Assembly (NCBI GenBank): GCA_035940775.1
Contig: DASZEN010000050.1
Coordinates: 85,853 to 149,852, forward strand
Source of the DNA: DASQYE01 sp035940775
Lineage (GTDB): Bacteria > Acidobacteriota > Blastocatellia > Pyrinomonadales > Pyrinomonadaceae
DNA length: 64,000 nt
Direction: 5' to 3'
In this document: piece after piece, positions 8,623 to 16,769 of the stretch
How the letters are laid out: every line of letters starts with the position of its first letter
How positions within the stretch are numbered: position 1 is the stretch's first letter
Notes under the pieces: model-generated
Seen by the model: only the letters and a program-made list of their open reading frames with translations
What the model was told of the DNA's origin: nothing
Databases searched by the model: none
Program-made: the position numbers and the translations under genes

Positions 8623-9474
8623 ATGAAGGCGTTCGGATTTTTAGCGGCTCTGTTTATAGTGGCGGTCGGCTCCGGTTTTAGCGTGTCGGCGCAGGAGACG
8701 AAAGTCCGTTGGTTCGGTCACGCGGCTTTTTCAGTCATCACGCCGAAAGGTAAGGTATTGTTGATTGACCCCTGGCTCAGGAATCCTATGAATCCTGACG
8801 CAAAAGGGGGCCTTGACCCTCTGGCCTCGCTTTCAAAGGTCGACTACATTCTGCTTACGCACGGACACCGCGATCATGTAGGCGACGCTGTTGAAATCGC
8901 AAAGAAGACCGGGGCGGTGCTCATCTGCAATCCTGAGCTTGCGGGTAATTTAGTAAAGCTCGCGGACTTTCCCAACAGGCAGGCTGAGACGGACGCCATC
9001 ATGGGAATCGGCGGCGAGATTCAGATAGCGGACAGCGAAGTGACCGTAGCCATGACGCCCGCCGTTCATTCGAGCAGCGTGTTTAATCCGAAGGCCACCC
9101 CGACGGAAGCCGAGAGAGCTTACGGCGGAAATCCCGCGGGCTTCGTCTTGATAATCAAGAACGGGCCGACCATTTATCATTCAGGCGACACGGCGTATTT
9201 CAAAGACATGGAGACAATAGGCGAGCAATATCAAATTGACGTGGCCCTGCTCAATATCGGAGGCCATTTCGGAATGGAGCCGCGCATGGCGGCGAAAGCT
9301 GCGCAATCGGTTCGCGCCAAACTCGCAGTCCCGCAGCATTACGCAACATTCCCCGGCATAGCTGTAAACAGCAACGAGTTTGCTGCCGAGTTGAAGAAGC
9401 TAAGCATCGCCTTTTATGAGATGAAGCCCGGCGAGACCATCACCTATCGCGGCAAACAACTGGTGCAAAAATAA
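8623..9474 (+). CDS. Exported metal-dependent hydrolase, metallo-beta-lactamase fold (UPF0173/UlaG-like)
   Basis: I start at 8623, where GAGGAG is six bases upstream, giving 283 residues with a signal peptide (FLAALFIVAVGSGFSVSAQ). The mature domain begins TKVRWFGHAAF, typical of the UlaG-like branch. The metal motif HGHRDH (H80, H82, D84, H85) is intact, with further ligands in TPAVHSS and YHSGDTAYFKDM. An export signal on this normally cytoplasmic family is common in this kind of genome. A perfect hairpin follows 40 bases after the stop. Confidence 0.85.
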   Translation: MKAFGFLAALFIVAVGSGFSVSAQETKVRWFGHAAFSVITPKGKVLLIDPWLRNPMNPDAKGGLDPLASLSKVDYILLTHGHRDHVGDAVEIAKKTGAVLICNPELAGNLVKLADFPNRQAETDAIMGIGGEIQIADSEVTVAMTPAVHSSSVFNPKATPTEAERAYGGNPAGFVLIIKNGPTIYHSGDTAYFKDMETIGEQYQIDVALLNIGGHFGMEPRMAAKAAQSVRAKLAVPQHYATFPGIAVNSNEFAAELKKLSIAFYEMKPGETITYRGKQLVQK

Positions 9475-9514
9475 TGAGTCTGCCTCTGTGGTCAGTGTCG
9501 TCTCACACTGGACG

Positions 9515-9552
9515 CCGGCTGTTGGCGACTGCTGGCAGTCGCCAACAGCCGG
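9515..9552. repeat. Perfect 17-bp inverted repeat (hairpin)
   Basis: Arms 9515-9531 and 9536-9552 are exact reverse complements around a CTGG loop. It stands between the MBL-fold gene and the histidine kinase. No T tract follows on the plus strand, so it may be a non-canonical terminator, a processing site or a copy of an intergenic palindromic repeat. Confidence 0.6.
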
Positions 9553-9618
9553 TCTGGGGTGACAACTTTATACAATTCCGGTGCGAACGAGTGGCAACTT
9601 TCTGTAGAATCTCGTTGT

Positions 9619-11322
9619 ATGATCTCGCCCAGTATGTTCCGAGATGCGATCAGCAAACTATCGCTGCGAAAAAAACTGGCGATACTGGCATCCGTAGGCG
9701 TGTTCCTTCCCCTCCTGGTATTGACCTATATGCAGTATCGATCGCTCACAGAACTCCAGAACAAAACCAAAGGCGCATTCAAGGACAACCTTCGACAGGG
9801 ATTAACGATCGTAGAGAGCCAGATGAAACAACGCCTGCATGAGGTCGCGGCTCAAACCTTGAACCCGGTTGCCAGCATGCATCTTTCGTCGCTTTCATCT
9901 CCGGGAGCCGCCGAAGAGTTCGAGAAATATTTTGCAGAAGTAAAGCGTTCGCACCCTGAGGTTGAAGAGATTTTTGCTTTCGCCTACCGGGGCGATAAGC
10001 AAGAAACAGAAGGTTATGCGTATGTGTATTCAGACAAATTCGTGAAACTCTACCGGGCGCAATTCACCCCTGCGCAGTCCCACACCCTGTCTCTATTTGA
10101 TAACGCGCGGATGGCCCAAAGTTTTCTTGACGGTAATCGCAACTATTTATTCATACCTGATTCCTGTCCCACATGTGCGCCGGGCATGCATCAAGGAGCG
10201 TATCTGTTTTATCCGCTGGAGGTTCTAACAAAGGGAGAGCAGAGCGGTTTTGCGGGTGTCTTACTAAACGAAGGTTTCGTCAGCGATGACTTGATCGCTG
10301 GCAGTATAGGTAAGACTTTGAATTTATATCATCAGAACACTGCCCCCTCATCAGACATAGCGATTACGATTAGCGACGAGAGCGGCCGGGTACTTTATTC
10401 AAACGCGGCGGCTCAAAACGGACACTTTCTCGAAACCAACTTTGATCGTCCGTTCTCGAATTGGAAGGCTAGAATCGGCCTCAGAAATACAAATCTCGAT
10501 GACCTCGCGCGCCGCAGTTTTTTGCAGAGTGCCGGGGCGACTTTCCTGGTACTAGTATTCTTAATTTGTGGTATGGCCCTTACCATACGGGCCACCGCCC
10601 GCGAGGCGCGCCTGGCGCAGGCGAAATCTAATTTCGTCTCAAATGTCTCGCATGAACTAAAGACACCTCTCTCTTTGCTCAGCCTGTTTTCTGAAATCCT
10701 CGAACTGGGTCGCGTTAACAGTGAAGAGAAGAAGACGGAGTACTACCGGATCATCCGCCATGAAAGCCTGCGTTTGAACAAGATGATCGATAACATCCTC
10801 GATTTCTCAAAAATCGAGGCCGGACGGAAAACGTATGTTTTCGCCGATGGTGATATGGCAGAAGTGATCGAGCATGTGCTCGCCAGCTATCGCTATCAGA
10901 TCATCAATTCCGGCTTCGACATTCAAACAAACATACAGCCCAGTCTGCCGCCGGTCTTAATCGACCGCGATGCGATGGCGCAGGCCATCTCAAATCTGCT
11001 CGATAACGCCATTAAATATTCAGGCGAGGTGAAGCAGCTTTCGATCACAACGAAAACGCTCGGAGCTGAGCTGTCTATTGAAATAGCCGATCACGGCATT
11101 GGAATTCCACGCGCCGAACAGGCAAAGATTTTCGAGAAGTTTTACCGTGTGGGCAACGGACTGGTTCATGATGTAAAGGGCAGTGGCCTCGGCTTATCTC
11201 TGGTGAAGCACATTATCGAAGCTCATCAGGGAACCATCTCCATCGAAAGCGAGGTCGGTAAGGGGAGTCGTTTTACGATTCTACTTCCTCTGGCGCGCAG
11301 GGCCGCTGATACTCAAAGTTAG
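9619..11322 (+). CDS. Membrane sensor histidine kinase
   Basis: 567 residues from the ATG at 9619; start uncertain (ATG at 9634 also fits, and the frame is open to 9559). First transmembrane helix about 20-40, then an extracytoplasmic sensor of about 260 residues with a CPTC pair, second helix about 300-325. HisKA follows almost directly: phospho-acceptor H345 in SNVSHELKTP, N box LLDNAIKY, G1 DHGIGIP, F box KIFEKFYR, G2 GSGLGLSL. No HAMP or PAS domain lies between membrane and kinase. The response regulator gene starts 19 bases downstream. Confidence 0.88.
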   Translation: MISPSMFRDAISKLSLRKKLAILASVGVFLPLLVLTYMQYRSLTELQNKTKGAFKDNLRQGLTIVESQMKQRLHEVAAQTLNPVASMHLSSLSSPGAAEEFEKYFAEVKRSHPEVEEIFAFAYRGDKQETEGYAYVYSDKFVKLYRAQFTPAQSHTLSLFDNARMAQSFLDGNRNYLFIPDSCPTCAPGMHQGAYLFYPLEVLTKGEQSGFAGVLLNEGFVSDDLIAGSIGKTLNLYHQNTAPSSDIAITISDESGRVLYSNAAAQNGHFLETNFDRPFSNWKARIGLRNTNLDDLARRSFLQSAGATFLVLVFLICGMALTIRATAREARLAQAKSNFVSNVSHELKTPLSLLSLFSEILELGRVNSEEKKTEYYRIIRHESLRLNKMIDNILDFSKIEAGRKTYVFADGDMAEVIEHVLASYRYQIINSGFDIQTNIQPSLPPVLIDRDAMAQAISNLLDNAIKYSGEVKQLSITTKTLGAELSIEIADHGIGIPRAEQAKIFEKFYRVGNGLVHDVKGSGLGLSLVKHIIEAHQGTISIESEVGKGSRFTILLPLARRAADTQS

Positions 11323-11341
11323 TCATAGGAGAAAAACAGAG

Positions 11342-12022
11342 TTGGCCAAAGTACTGATCATCGAAGACGAACCCAACATGGTGCTCGGGTTGAAAGATAG
11401 CTGTGAGTATGAAGGCTACGAGGTCTCTGTGGCACGCGATGGGAAGGAAGGCTTGGAGAAGGCCTCGACCGAGAACCCTGACATCATTCTGCTCGATGTG
11501 ATGCTGCCTTTGATGAGCGGAATAGATGTGTGCCGCACTTTGCGCACGCGCGGGATCGAAACTCCAATTCTTATGCTGACTGCCCGGAGTCAGGAGATTG
11601 ACAAGGTGGTCGGCCTGGAAGTTGGCGCAGATGATTACGTGACGAAGCCATTTAGCATAAAGGAACTGCTCGCGCGCATCAGGGCGCATTTGCGAAGGGC
11701 TGCAAAACAGGTCGTCGCAATCGAAAGTTTTACATTTGGCGATGTGGAGTTGAATTTTAGAAAATATACGGCGCGCAAAGGCGGGCGCGCATTAGACCTT
11801 TCAGCTCGCGAATTTGAGATCCTGCACTACCTGATCCGGCGTCGGGGTGAAATCGTCACACGCGATCAACTGCTCGACGAAGTTTGGGGGTACGATAGCA
11901 CCCCTGTGACGCGCACGGTTGACAACCACATCGCCAGGCTGCGGCAGAAAATCGAGCAGAATCCATCGGAGCCGCAGCACATTATTACCGTTCACCGCCT
12001 CGGCTATCGCTTCGTCGAATAA
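11342..12022 (+). CDS. OmpR/PhoB-type response regulator
   Basis: 226 residues from a TTG start with AGGAG upstream. Receiver domain 1-120: acidic pair E8-D9, phospho-acceptor D52 in LLDVMLP, and the lysine in TKPF. Winged-helix DNA-binding domain about 130-226: LSAREFEILHYLIRR, RTVDNHIARLRQKIE, HRLGYRFVE. Partner of the histidine kinase just upstream, most likely regulating transcription in response to its periplasmic signal. It closely resembles the regulator at 39544-40224. Confidence 0.92.
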   Translation: MAKVLIIEDEPNMVLGLKDSCEYEGYEVSVARDGKEGLEKASTENPDIILLDVMLPLMSGIDVCRTLRTRGIETPILMLTARSQEIDKVVGLEVGADDYVTKPFSIKELLARIRAHLRRAAKQVVAIESFTFGDVELNFRKYTARKGGRALDLSAREFEILHYLIRRRGEIVTRDQLLDEVWGYDSTPVTRTVDNHIARLRQKIEQNPSEPQHIITVHRLGYRFVE

Positions 12023-12214
12023 GCGGCAGCAAATCAATCCCACATTTTATCCCTCCGCTCCTTCAGCTCGACTCAAAAACGAGAAAAAGCCCTCTTCCTC
12101 TCGGTACAACTTTTTACAATCTAATTACAGCCTGTGGAGACTTGGAAGTTCAAAGACTATAGGCTCTCAAGGACAGGCTCGAAAAAGTTGGGCTCAAACC
12201 GAAAGGAAAAGAAG

Positions 12215-12856
12215 ATGCAAGCTGCAATCAACTTTGCTCAAAACAATGCGGAGCGTGGAGGCTCTCATGATGATGTTAACCACCGTATGGCACAGCTCTC
12301 CAAGCTGTTCGGGTTGCAAAGGGCGACGCTTCTGTCGGCAATTCTAATTTGTCTGATGGTGCTGATGGGGCACGGGACATCTGTTGCTCAGACGATGTCG
12401 CGCCCAACCAACGCCGCCGCGCCGTCGGACGCGCAGAAGGCTTTCGAGAAAATGAAAACCCTGACGGGCTCGTGGCAAGGTACGGTTATGGGCATGTCGA
12501 TCAACGTCACAATGCGCCTCGCATCCAGTGGCACCGCAATTCTGCATGAGGCGACTGGGGATGGAAAGCGCCCTCCCAACCACGAGATCACAATGTTCTA
12601 CGTGGACGGGGATCGTTTGCTCGCGACCCATTTTTGTGACGCCGGAAATCGGGTTCGCTGGGAGGGGAAGATGTCGCCGGATGGAAAGACCATCGAGTTC
12701 AGTTTCCTGGATGTCGCCGGAGGCACGCAGGGAGGATTGGCGAAGGATATGGCGCTCACCATGATTGACGCGAACAAGCACGCCATAGTGTTGAATTTCA
12801 TTAAGCCGGACGGTAAGCCGGTTGATGTGCGCGGTGAATTTCAACGGACAAAGTGA
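12215..12856 (+). CDS. Secreted hypothetical protein, lipocalin-like/DUF1579-like
   Basis: 213 residues from the ATG at 12215, chosen for the purine-rich AAAGGAAAAGAAG ahead of it. An internal hydrophobic stretch (LLSAILICLMVLMGHGTSVAQ, cut here as two parts LLSAILICLM and VLMGHGTSVAQ) looks like a signal peptide, which would favour a later ATG at about residue 24 as the true start. The mature part starts with FEKMKTLTGSWQGTV and has GDRLLATHFCDAGNRVRW and FSFLDVAGGT, a beta-barrel pattern. Role unknown. The DUF4386 gene follows 23 bases downstream. Confidence 0.65.
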   Translation: MQAAINFAQNNAERGGSHDDVNHRMAQLSKLFGLQRATLLSAILICLMVLMGHGTSVAQTMSRPTNAAAPSDAQKAFEKMKTLTGSWQGTVMGMSINVTMRLASSGTAILHEATGDGKRPPNHEITMFYVDGDRLLATHFCDAGNRVRWEGKMSPDGKTIEFSFLDVAGGTQGGLAKDMALTMIDANKHAIVLNFIKPDGKPVDVRGEFQRTK

Positions 12857-12879
12857 CCAACCCCTCCCGGATTCTATAA

Positions 12880-13614
12880 ATGATGGAACGGATGAGAGAA
12901 GCGTCGCCACGTCTCAAGGCCAGAATGGCAGGCGTCTTATACTTAATTGTCATTGTCACGGCCGGGTTCGCAGAAATATTTGTACGCGGCAGGCTTTTAG
13001 TTCGTGGCGACGCTGCCGCGACCGCCGCCAACATCCTGGCACATGAGTTCTTATATCGTTTGGGTGGTGCCGCTGATCTCATCAATCTCGCGTGCGATAC
13101 CGCCCTGGCGCTCCTCTTCTACGAGTTGCTTAAGCCGGTGAGCAGGAGTCTCTCTTTGCTTGCGGCTTTCTTCAGGCTCATGCACGCCGCCATTCTAGCC
13201 GTCAGTACCCTGGGCCATTTCGCGCCCCTGATCTTCCTGGGTGGCGCCCGTGACTTGAATGTATTTAGCCCGGAGCAGTTGCAGGAGTTGGCGCTCGTGT
13301 CTCTCCGGTTGCACGGACAGGGCTACCACATCACTCTGGTATTTTTCGGATTCAGTAGCCTATTGCTTGGATACCTCATTTACAGGTCGATCTTCCTGCC
13401 CAGGATTTTCGGCGTGCTGCTCGTGCTGGCGGGCTCGGGCTACCTCATCCTTAGCTTTGCGAACTTCATCGCACCTGCATTCAGGGCTCGCATATCCCTC
13501 ATTCTGCTGCCGTCCGGGATTGCGGAATTATCGCTGACGCTGTGGCTCCTTGTGATGGGCGTGAACGCTCAGCGATGGAAGCAGCAAACGAACGCAGCGG
13601 GGGTTGGCAACTAG
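12880..13614 (+). CDS. DUF4386 integral membrane protein
   Basis: 244 residues with about six transmembrane helices. It opens with the family signature LKARMAGVLYLIVIVTAGFA and contains DLINLACDTALALLFYELL and RLHGQGYHITLVFFGFSSL. The biochemical role of DUF4386 is not known. It is probably in one transcript with the secreted protein upstream and the truncated DUF2306 gene downstream. Confidence 0.82.
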   Translation: MMERMREASPRLKARMAGVLYLIVIVTAGFAEIFVRGRLLVRGDAAATAANILAHEFLYRLGGAADLINLACDTALALLFYELLKPVSRSLSLLAAFFRLMHAAILAVSTLGHFAPLIFLGGARDLNVFSPEQLQELALVSLRLHGQGYHITLVFFGFSSLLLGYLIYRSIFLPRIFGVLLVLAGSGYLILSFANFIAPAFRARISLILLPSGIAELSLTLWLLVMGVNAQRWKQQTNAAGVGN

Positions 13615-13630
13615 CTAAGGGGACAGAACA

Positions 13631-13807
13631 ATGCGTTTGCCCATATTAGTCATTCACATTTGCGCTGGCGTCCTGGGGTTACTGTCTGGCGTCGCCGCAG
13701 TGTCGTTCCGGAAGGGTTCCCGGCGGCACGCACGGGCCGGAAACCTATTTTTCGGCGCGGCGAAGTGCGTCAGAGTTCGGCAATTCCGTAAATGTGAAGG
13801 GGGCTAA
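13631..13807 (+). pseudogene. Truncated DUF2306-like membrane protein
   Basis: A 58-codon frame opens MRLPILVIHICAGVLGLLSG, then ARAGNLFFGAA, which is the first helix pair of DUF2306-type membrane proteins (normally 130-220 residues). Similarity stops near base 13768, after which the frame reads a short unrelated tail (KCVRVRQFRKCEGG) and ends. Its last four bases overlap the convergent gamma-glutamylcyclotransferase-like gene. I infer a deletion or insertion junction here. Confidence 0.6.
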
Positions 13808-14322
13808 CGTCGCGGAGTGGCGGGACTGGCCTCGGTCATGGCGTAGAGGTTGGCGACCGTGAGGAGCCGCCGCTCGCCCGTTTGGCCGGGACTGGGCACC
13901 GCGCTGAATACCGGCACAAGGATGCGCCTGTACTCAGGGCCCTCAAAGCGGTCGAGGGCGGGCCAGGCGGTTGCCAGTGCGGGGGTGGTCAGCACCTGAA
14001 CCGCCACGGCAACTCCCCCTGCCTGTGGGCGGAACGCGGGATAGCCCAGGGCCGCGCCCCATCCCTCCGAGAGTAACTCACCCACGATCAGGCCCTCTGT
14101 CCACTCGCCTCCCAGGGGCGCGACAACGTGGTGATTAGGTTGGCCAGGGGCGAGCGTGCCGTAGACCGCCAGCCTGTGGCCGGTCATGAAGAGGATGTCG
14201 AGCCGTTGCTCGGCTCGGCGGCCGTCTGATTCAGCTGCACCACCGGACGCAGCGTGCCGCTGGCGCACCGCATTCGCCGTGGCCACCAGACGCTCCACCT
14301 CTGGAAGTGATAAATCACCCAT
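13804..14322 (-). CDS. Gamma-glutamylcyclotransferase-like (AIG2 fold) protein
   Basis: 172 residues. A short helical N-terminus is followed by the cyclotransferase-like fold starting VYGTLAPGQPNHHVV (about residue 53) with GEWTEGLIVGELL, GYPAFRP and the acidic residue in LDRFEGPEYRRI, the expected proton acceptor position. The family turns gamma-glutamylamines or gamma-glutamyl peptides into 5-oxoproline; the substrate here is unknown. It begins 24 bases after the MaoC gene on the same strand with a GGAG ahead of the ATG. Confidence 0.75.
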   Translation of the reverse strand: MGDLSLPEVERLVATANAVRQRHAASGGAAESDGRRAEQRLDILFMTGHRLAVYGTLAPGQPNHHVVAPLGGEWTEGLIVGELLSEGWGAALGYPAFRPQAGGVAVAVQVLTTPALATAWPALDRFEGPEYRRILVPVFSAVPSPGQTGERRLLTVANLYAMTEASPATPRR

Positions 14323-14346
14323 AGGAGTCTCCGAACAGTATCATGG

Positions 14347-14844
14347 TCACGCCAGAGGTCTTGGCCGGAACCCTTCGGGTGTGTGACCGCGCCGGTAGAC
14401 CATGATTGTCCGGAGGAACTCGATTACCACCACGCCGTCCTGGTTGAACCCCTTAGTGCGCAGCCTCACGATTCCCATAGTAGGGCGTGAGCGTGACGGC
14501 CTCGCCTCCGCGACCTCACTCCGTGCGTAGAGCGTGTCGCCCTCGAAGACCGGCGCCAGCAGCCGGACTTCATCCCACCCGAGGTTGATTGCGTTCAGCG
14601 ACACGTCGGAGACCGAGAGCCCGGTGACGAGCGCGAGGGTGAAGGTCGAATCGACAAGCGGCCGCTTGAACTCCGTGCGGGCGGCGTAGGCGGCGTCGAA
14701 GTGGATCGGGTTGTTGTTGACAGTCAGCAGCGTGAACCAGATGTTGTCGGCCTGCATGATTGTCCGCCCGAGCGGGTGCTCGTAGATGTCCCCGGGCTCG
14801 AAGTCCTCGAAAACGCGGCCCCGCCACCCCGGCTTGGTTGCCAT
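14347..14844 (-). CDS. MaoC-family (hot-dog fold) hydratase
   Basis: 165 residues from an ATG with GGGAGGT upstream. The sequence VFEDFEPGDIYEHPLGRTI and NNNPIHFDAAYAART carry the MaoC hydratase signature (catalytic Asp and His of the hydratase-2 motif appear as N-P-x-H-x-D). The C-terminal half has FEGDTLYARSEV and VRLRTKGFNQDG. Closest in look to the mesaconyl-CoA hydratase-like/(R)-enoyl-CoA hydratase branch; the acyl substrate cannot be decided. Forms a two-gene unit with the gene that follows. Confidence 0.82.
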   Translation of the reverse strand: MATKPGWRGRVFEDFEPGDIYEHPLGRTIMQADNIWFTLLTVNNNPIHFDAAYAARTEFKRPLVDSTFTLALVTGLSVSDVSLNAINLGWDEVRLLAPVFEGDTLYARSEVAEARPSRSRPTMGIVRLRTKGFNQDGVVVIEFLRTIMVYRRGHTPEGFRPRPLA

Positions 14845-14995
14845 CCTGCTACCTCCCTACCAGCAGAGAGTCATCCCGCACGACGCCTGATATTTTACGT
14901 CCCTTGTCCCGTCCCTTTATACCAATCCTGGCTCGCCCTGCGTCAATGGAGCGAAAAAACGAGCGGGTGGGTGGCAGAGAATTGGTGCATCATAA

Positions 14996-15098
14996 GGGAC
15001 GTTAGGATACACCAACTCAACCACCTCTCACCCGCTGCGATCCTGCTGGCAGGCGGCGACAAGACCGTCGACGAGAGGTGGTATGAAGTTAACGTCCC
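14996..15098. other. Nested inverted repeats, possible structured RNA
   Basis: The 14845-15184 space has no convincing gene but carries two nested perfect stems: GGGACGTTA (14996-15004) with TAACGTCCC (15090-15098), and inside it ACCACCTCTC (15020-15029) with GAGAGGTGGT (15073-15082). Just outside, AGCGGGTG (14962-14969) can compete by pairing with CACCCGCT (15029-15036). No T tract follows, so a simple terminator is unlikely. Transcription direction unknown. Confidence 0.45.
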
Positions 15099-15184
15099 AC
15101 TGGCGGAATTCGTGCTTATTATTTCATAGCCCTGTAGAGGAACAACAAGGCCGAGCGCTTGCCCTATGATATGACGGCTGATGA

Positions 15185-16408
15185 TTACTCACCCTGGTCG
15201 GATTCCTTCGCAGCTTTCGGCGCTTTGGTTTTGCTCAGTGACGCGCTGATCAAAGCCTCGTCCGGTCTTACGCCATCGATAAATGCGAAGACGTGATAGT
15301 GATCGCGATTCTCACGCAAGACCTCGATCCGCCCCTCGTCCTTAAGCCGCGCAAGGTACTCCATCACAAATGACTGCTCTTCGGCGGTCATGTACCTGTT
15401 ATAGATGTCGAAGGCCAGCCCCGTCGAGTGTGGGGGCGTCTCGATGCGCGTCGCATTCGGATTCACTTTACTCAGTGCGTGCTGGTACTCGTCCGGACGC
15501 ACCAGCGAAGTTAGAGGAAGCGGTCTATTGAACTTCTGCCTGTAGGCGAGCGCTACCTCTTCCATGACTTTGAGGGCTTCGGGGCGCAGGGAGCTGAGCA
15601 TTCGAACCTTCATTTCCCGGCGCGACCGTCCTTCCTCAATGTTATAGGCAGAGCCGGAGAAGCTCTTAGCCAGGCTCTCCAGAGACTCATAGTCCTGCAT
15701 CAGCCGCTGCCGTCTTTCGGTGTCACTGTAATCACGTTCGAGCAAAGCTTCATCCTCAAGCTCGGCTCTCAGTTTCTTCTCATTTTCAGCGATCCGGGCT
15801 TGCAACATTGAGCGCTTCGAACGCTCGCTCTTCCGCAGTGCCTCTAGTTCCTGCCTGAGGCTGACGATTTCGTTCTCAAGACGTGCGCGAGTTTCCACAA
15901 ACCGAGCGCTCTGCTGCGCCAGAGCCGTCTCTTCGTAGAGGGGAATCCTCCTGCCATTTTCGTAGCGCGTGAAAGGCCCCGTATCGGCGAGCCCGCCCAC
16001 GCCAAGAAGAATGTAGTTCTGAGTGACAGGCTTGAGGCCAACCATCTCCCCGCTCCTGAGCATAGCGGCCAGGTCGACGAAGTCCTTTGGGGTCTTGAAT
16101 TGATGCGCGCGCCATTCCGCATACTGTACGGCTAGAAACCGCCGCGTGTCACTGTAATGGCGAAGCTCCGGCGGCGTGTCCACCTTGGCCTGTTTGCCAA
16201 CGGGTTCGCCCCTGTCTTCCTTGACCTTCTGAACAGCCTGCGTCCACGAGTTAACCTCGGCAGCCTCGGCCATCGAAGGAGCGGGCAGGTAGTTGATGTA
16301 GCTGCCTTGCCCGCGTCGCCTAAAGCCCGGCAGCAGCAGGCCCACAACCACAACGGCAATAAGTAACCCTGCGGTCAGAAGCGCATGATTGTTCTTGAAT
16401 TCTTTCAC
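15185..16408 (-). CDS. DUF5715-family, D-Ala-D-Ala carboxypeptidase-like protein
   Basis: 407 residues from a GTG start. One N-terminal transmembrane anchor (about 9-27), a long middle part with a coiled-coil-like stretch rich in Glu/Arg/Leu (ETRARLENEIVSLRQELEAL), and a C-terminal peptidase M15-like domain. Zinc/catalytic motifs are visible: HSTGLAFDIY (H and D) and the HYH in NRDHYHVF. The family is expected to act on peptidoglycan stem peptides outside the inner membrane. A terminator-like hairpin lies only 25 bases before the start codon, suggesting transcription from a nearby promoter or attenuation. Confidence 0.75.
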   Translation of the reverse strand: MKEFKNNHALLTAGLLIAVVVVGLLLPGFRRRGQGSYINYLPAPSMAEAAEVNSWTQAVQKVKEDRGEPVGKQAKVDTPPELRHYSDTRRFLAVQYAEWRAHQFKTPKDFVDLAAMLRSGEMVGLKPVTQNYILLGVGGLADTGPFTRYENGRRIPLYEETALAQQSARFVETRARLENEIVSLRQELEALRKSERSKRSMLQARIAENEKKLRAELEDEALLERDYSDTERRQRLMQDYESLESLAKSFSGSAYNIEEGRSRREMKVRMLSSLRPEALKVMEEVALAYRQKFNRPLPLTSLVRPDEYQHALSKVNPNATRIETPPHSTGLAFDIYNRYMTAEEQSFVMEYLARLKDEGRIEVLRENRDHYHVFAFIDGVRPDEALISASLSKTKAPKAAKESDQGE

Positions 16409-16769
16409 CGCTTGTTCCCCATAAAAAAGAAATAGCCTGAATGGAGGCGGCCACCGGTCAGGGACCGGCCTCGTCAGGCTGTCAGCTCTTTTGATGATTT
16501 AAGATGGGAAAAAATACGCTGGCTGTATGAAAAAAATAAGAATTATCAAATCACCCGCGGTAATAGATTTCCAGAGCCCGGCGAGCAGAGTAATAAACTT
16601 CGATTCGAGCAAGCGGATACGTTGAGCAGTACTTGTGGGCACCGTAAGCGCTTGTTGTTTGGCCTGGAAATAAACTCCCGTGCGAACTATTCTGCTGTGT
16701 ACTAATAGGTTGTAAATCCCCTTTATAAAAGGGAGTTGAAGGGAGATCCGGCTAAAGTACAGTGTCGGC
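16409..16769. other. Intergenic stretch between DUF5715 gene and REC-PAS-GGDEF-EAL gene
   Basis: No gene. It holds the terminator-like hairpin listed separately and a small CCCTTT-ATA-AAAGGG hairpin at about 16719-16733 close to the end of the GGDEF-EAL gene. I looked for known riboswitch cores on the minus strand and recognised none. Confidence 0.5.
16434..16480 (-). terminator. Terminator/attenuator-like hairpin
   Basis: Reading the minus strand, AGCCTGA (from 16480) pairs with TCAGGCT (to 16434), enclosing GAGG/CCTC and CCGGTC/GACCGG sub-stems. A TATTTCTTTTTT tract follows at once. It ends 25 bases before the GTG start of the DUF5715 gene and almost 300 bases after the GGDEF-EAL stop. It could end that transcript or regulate the downstream gene. 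Confidence 0.6.

Noticed and set aside
16481..16769. Known riboswitch (c-di-AMP or c-di-GMP type) ahead of the DUF5715 gene
   Set aside because: None of the conserved aptamer cores could be found by reading; only the terminator hairpin is supported.
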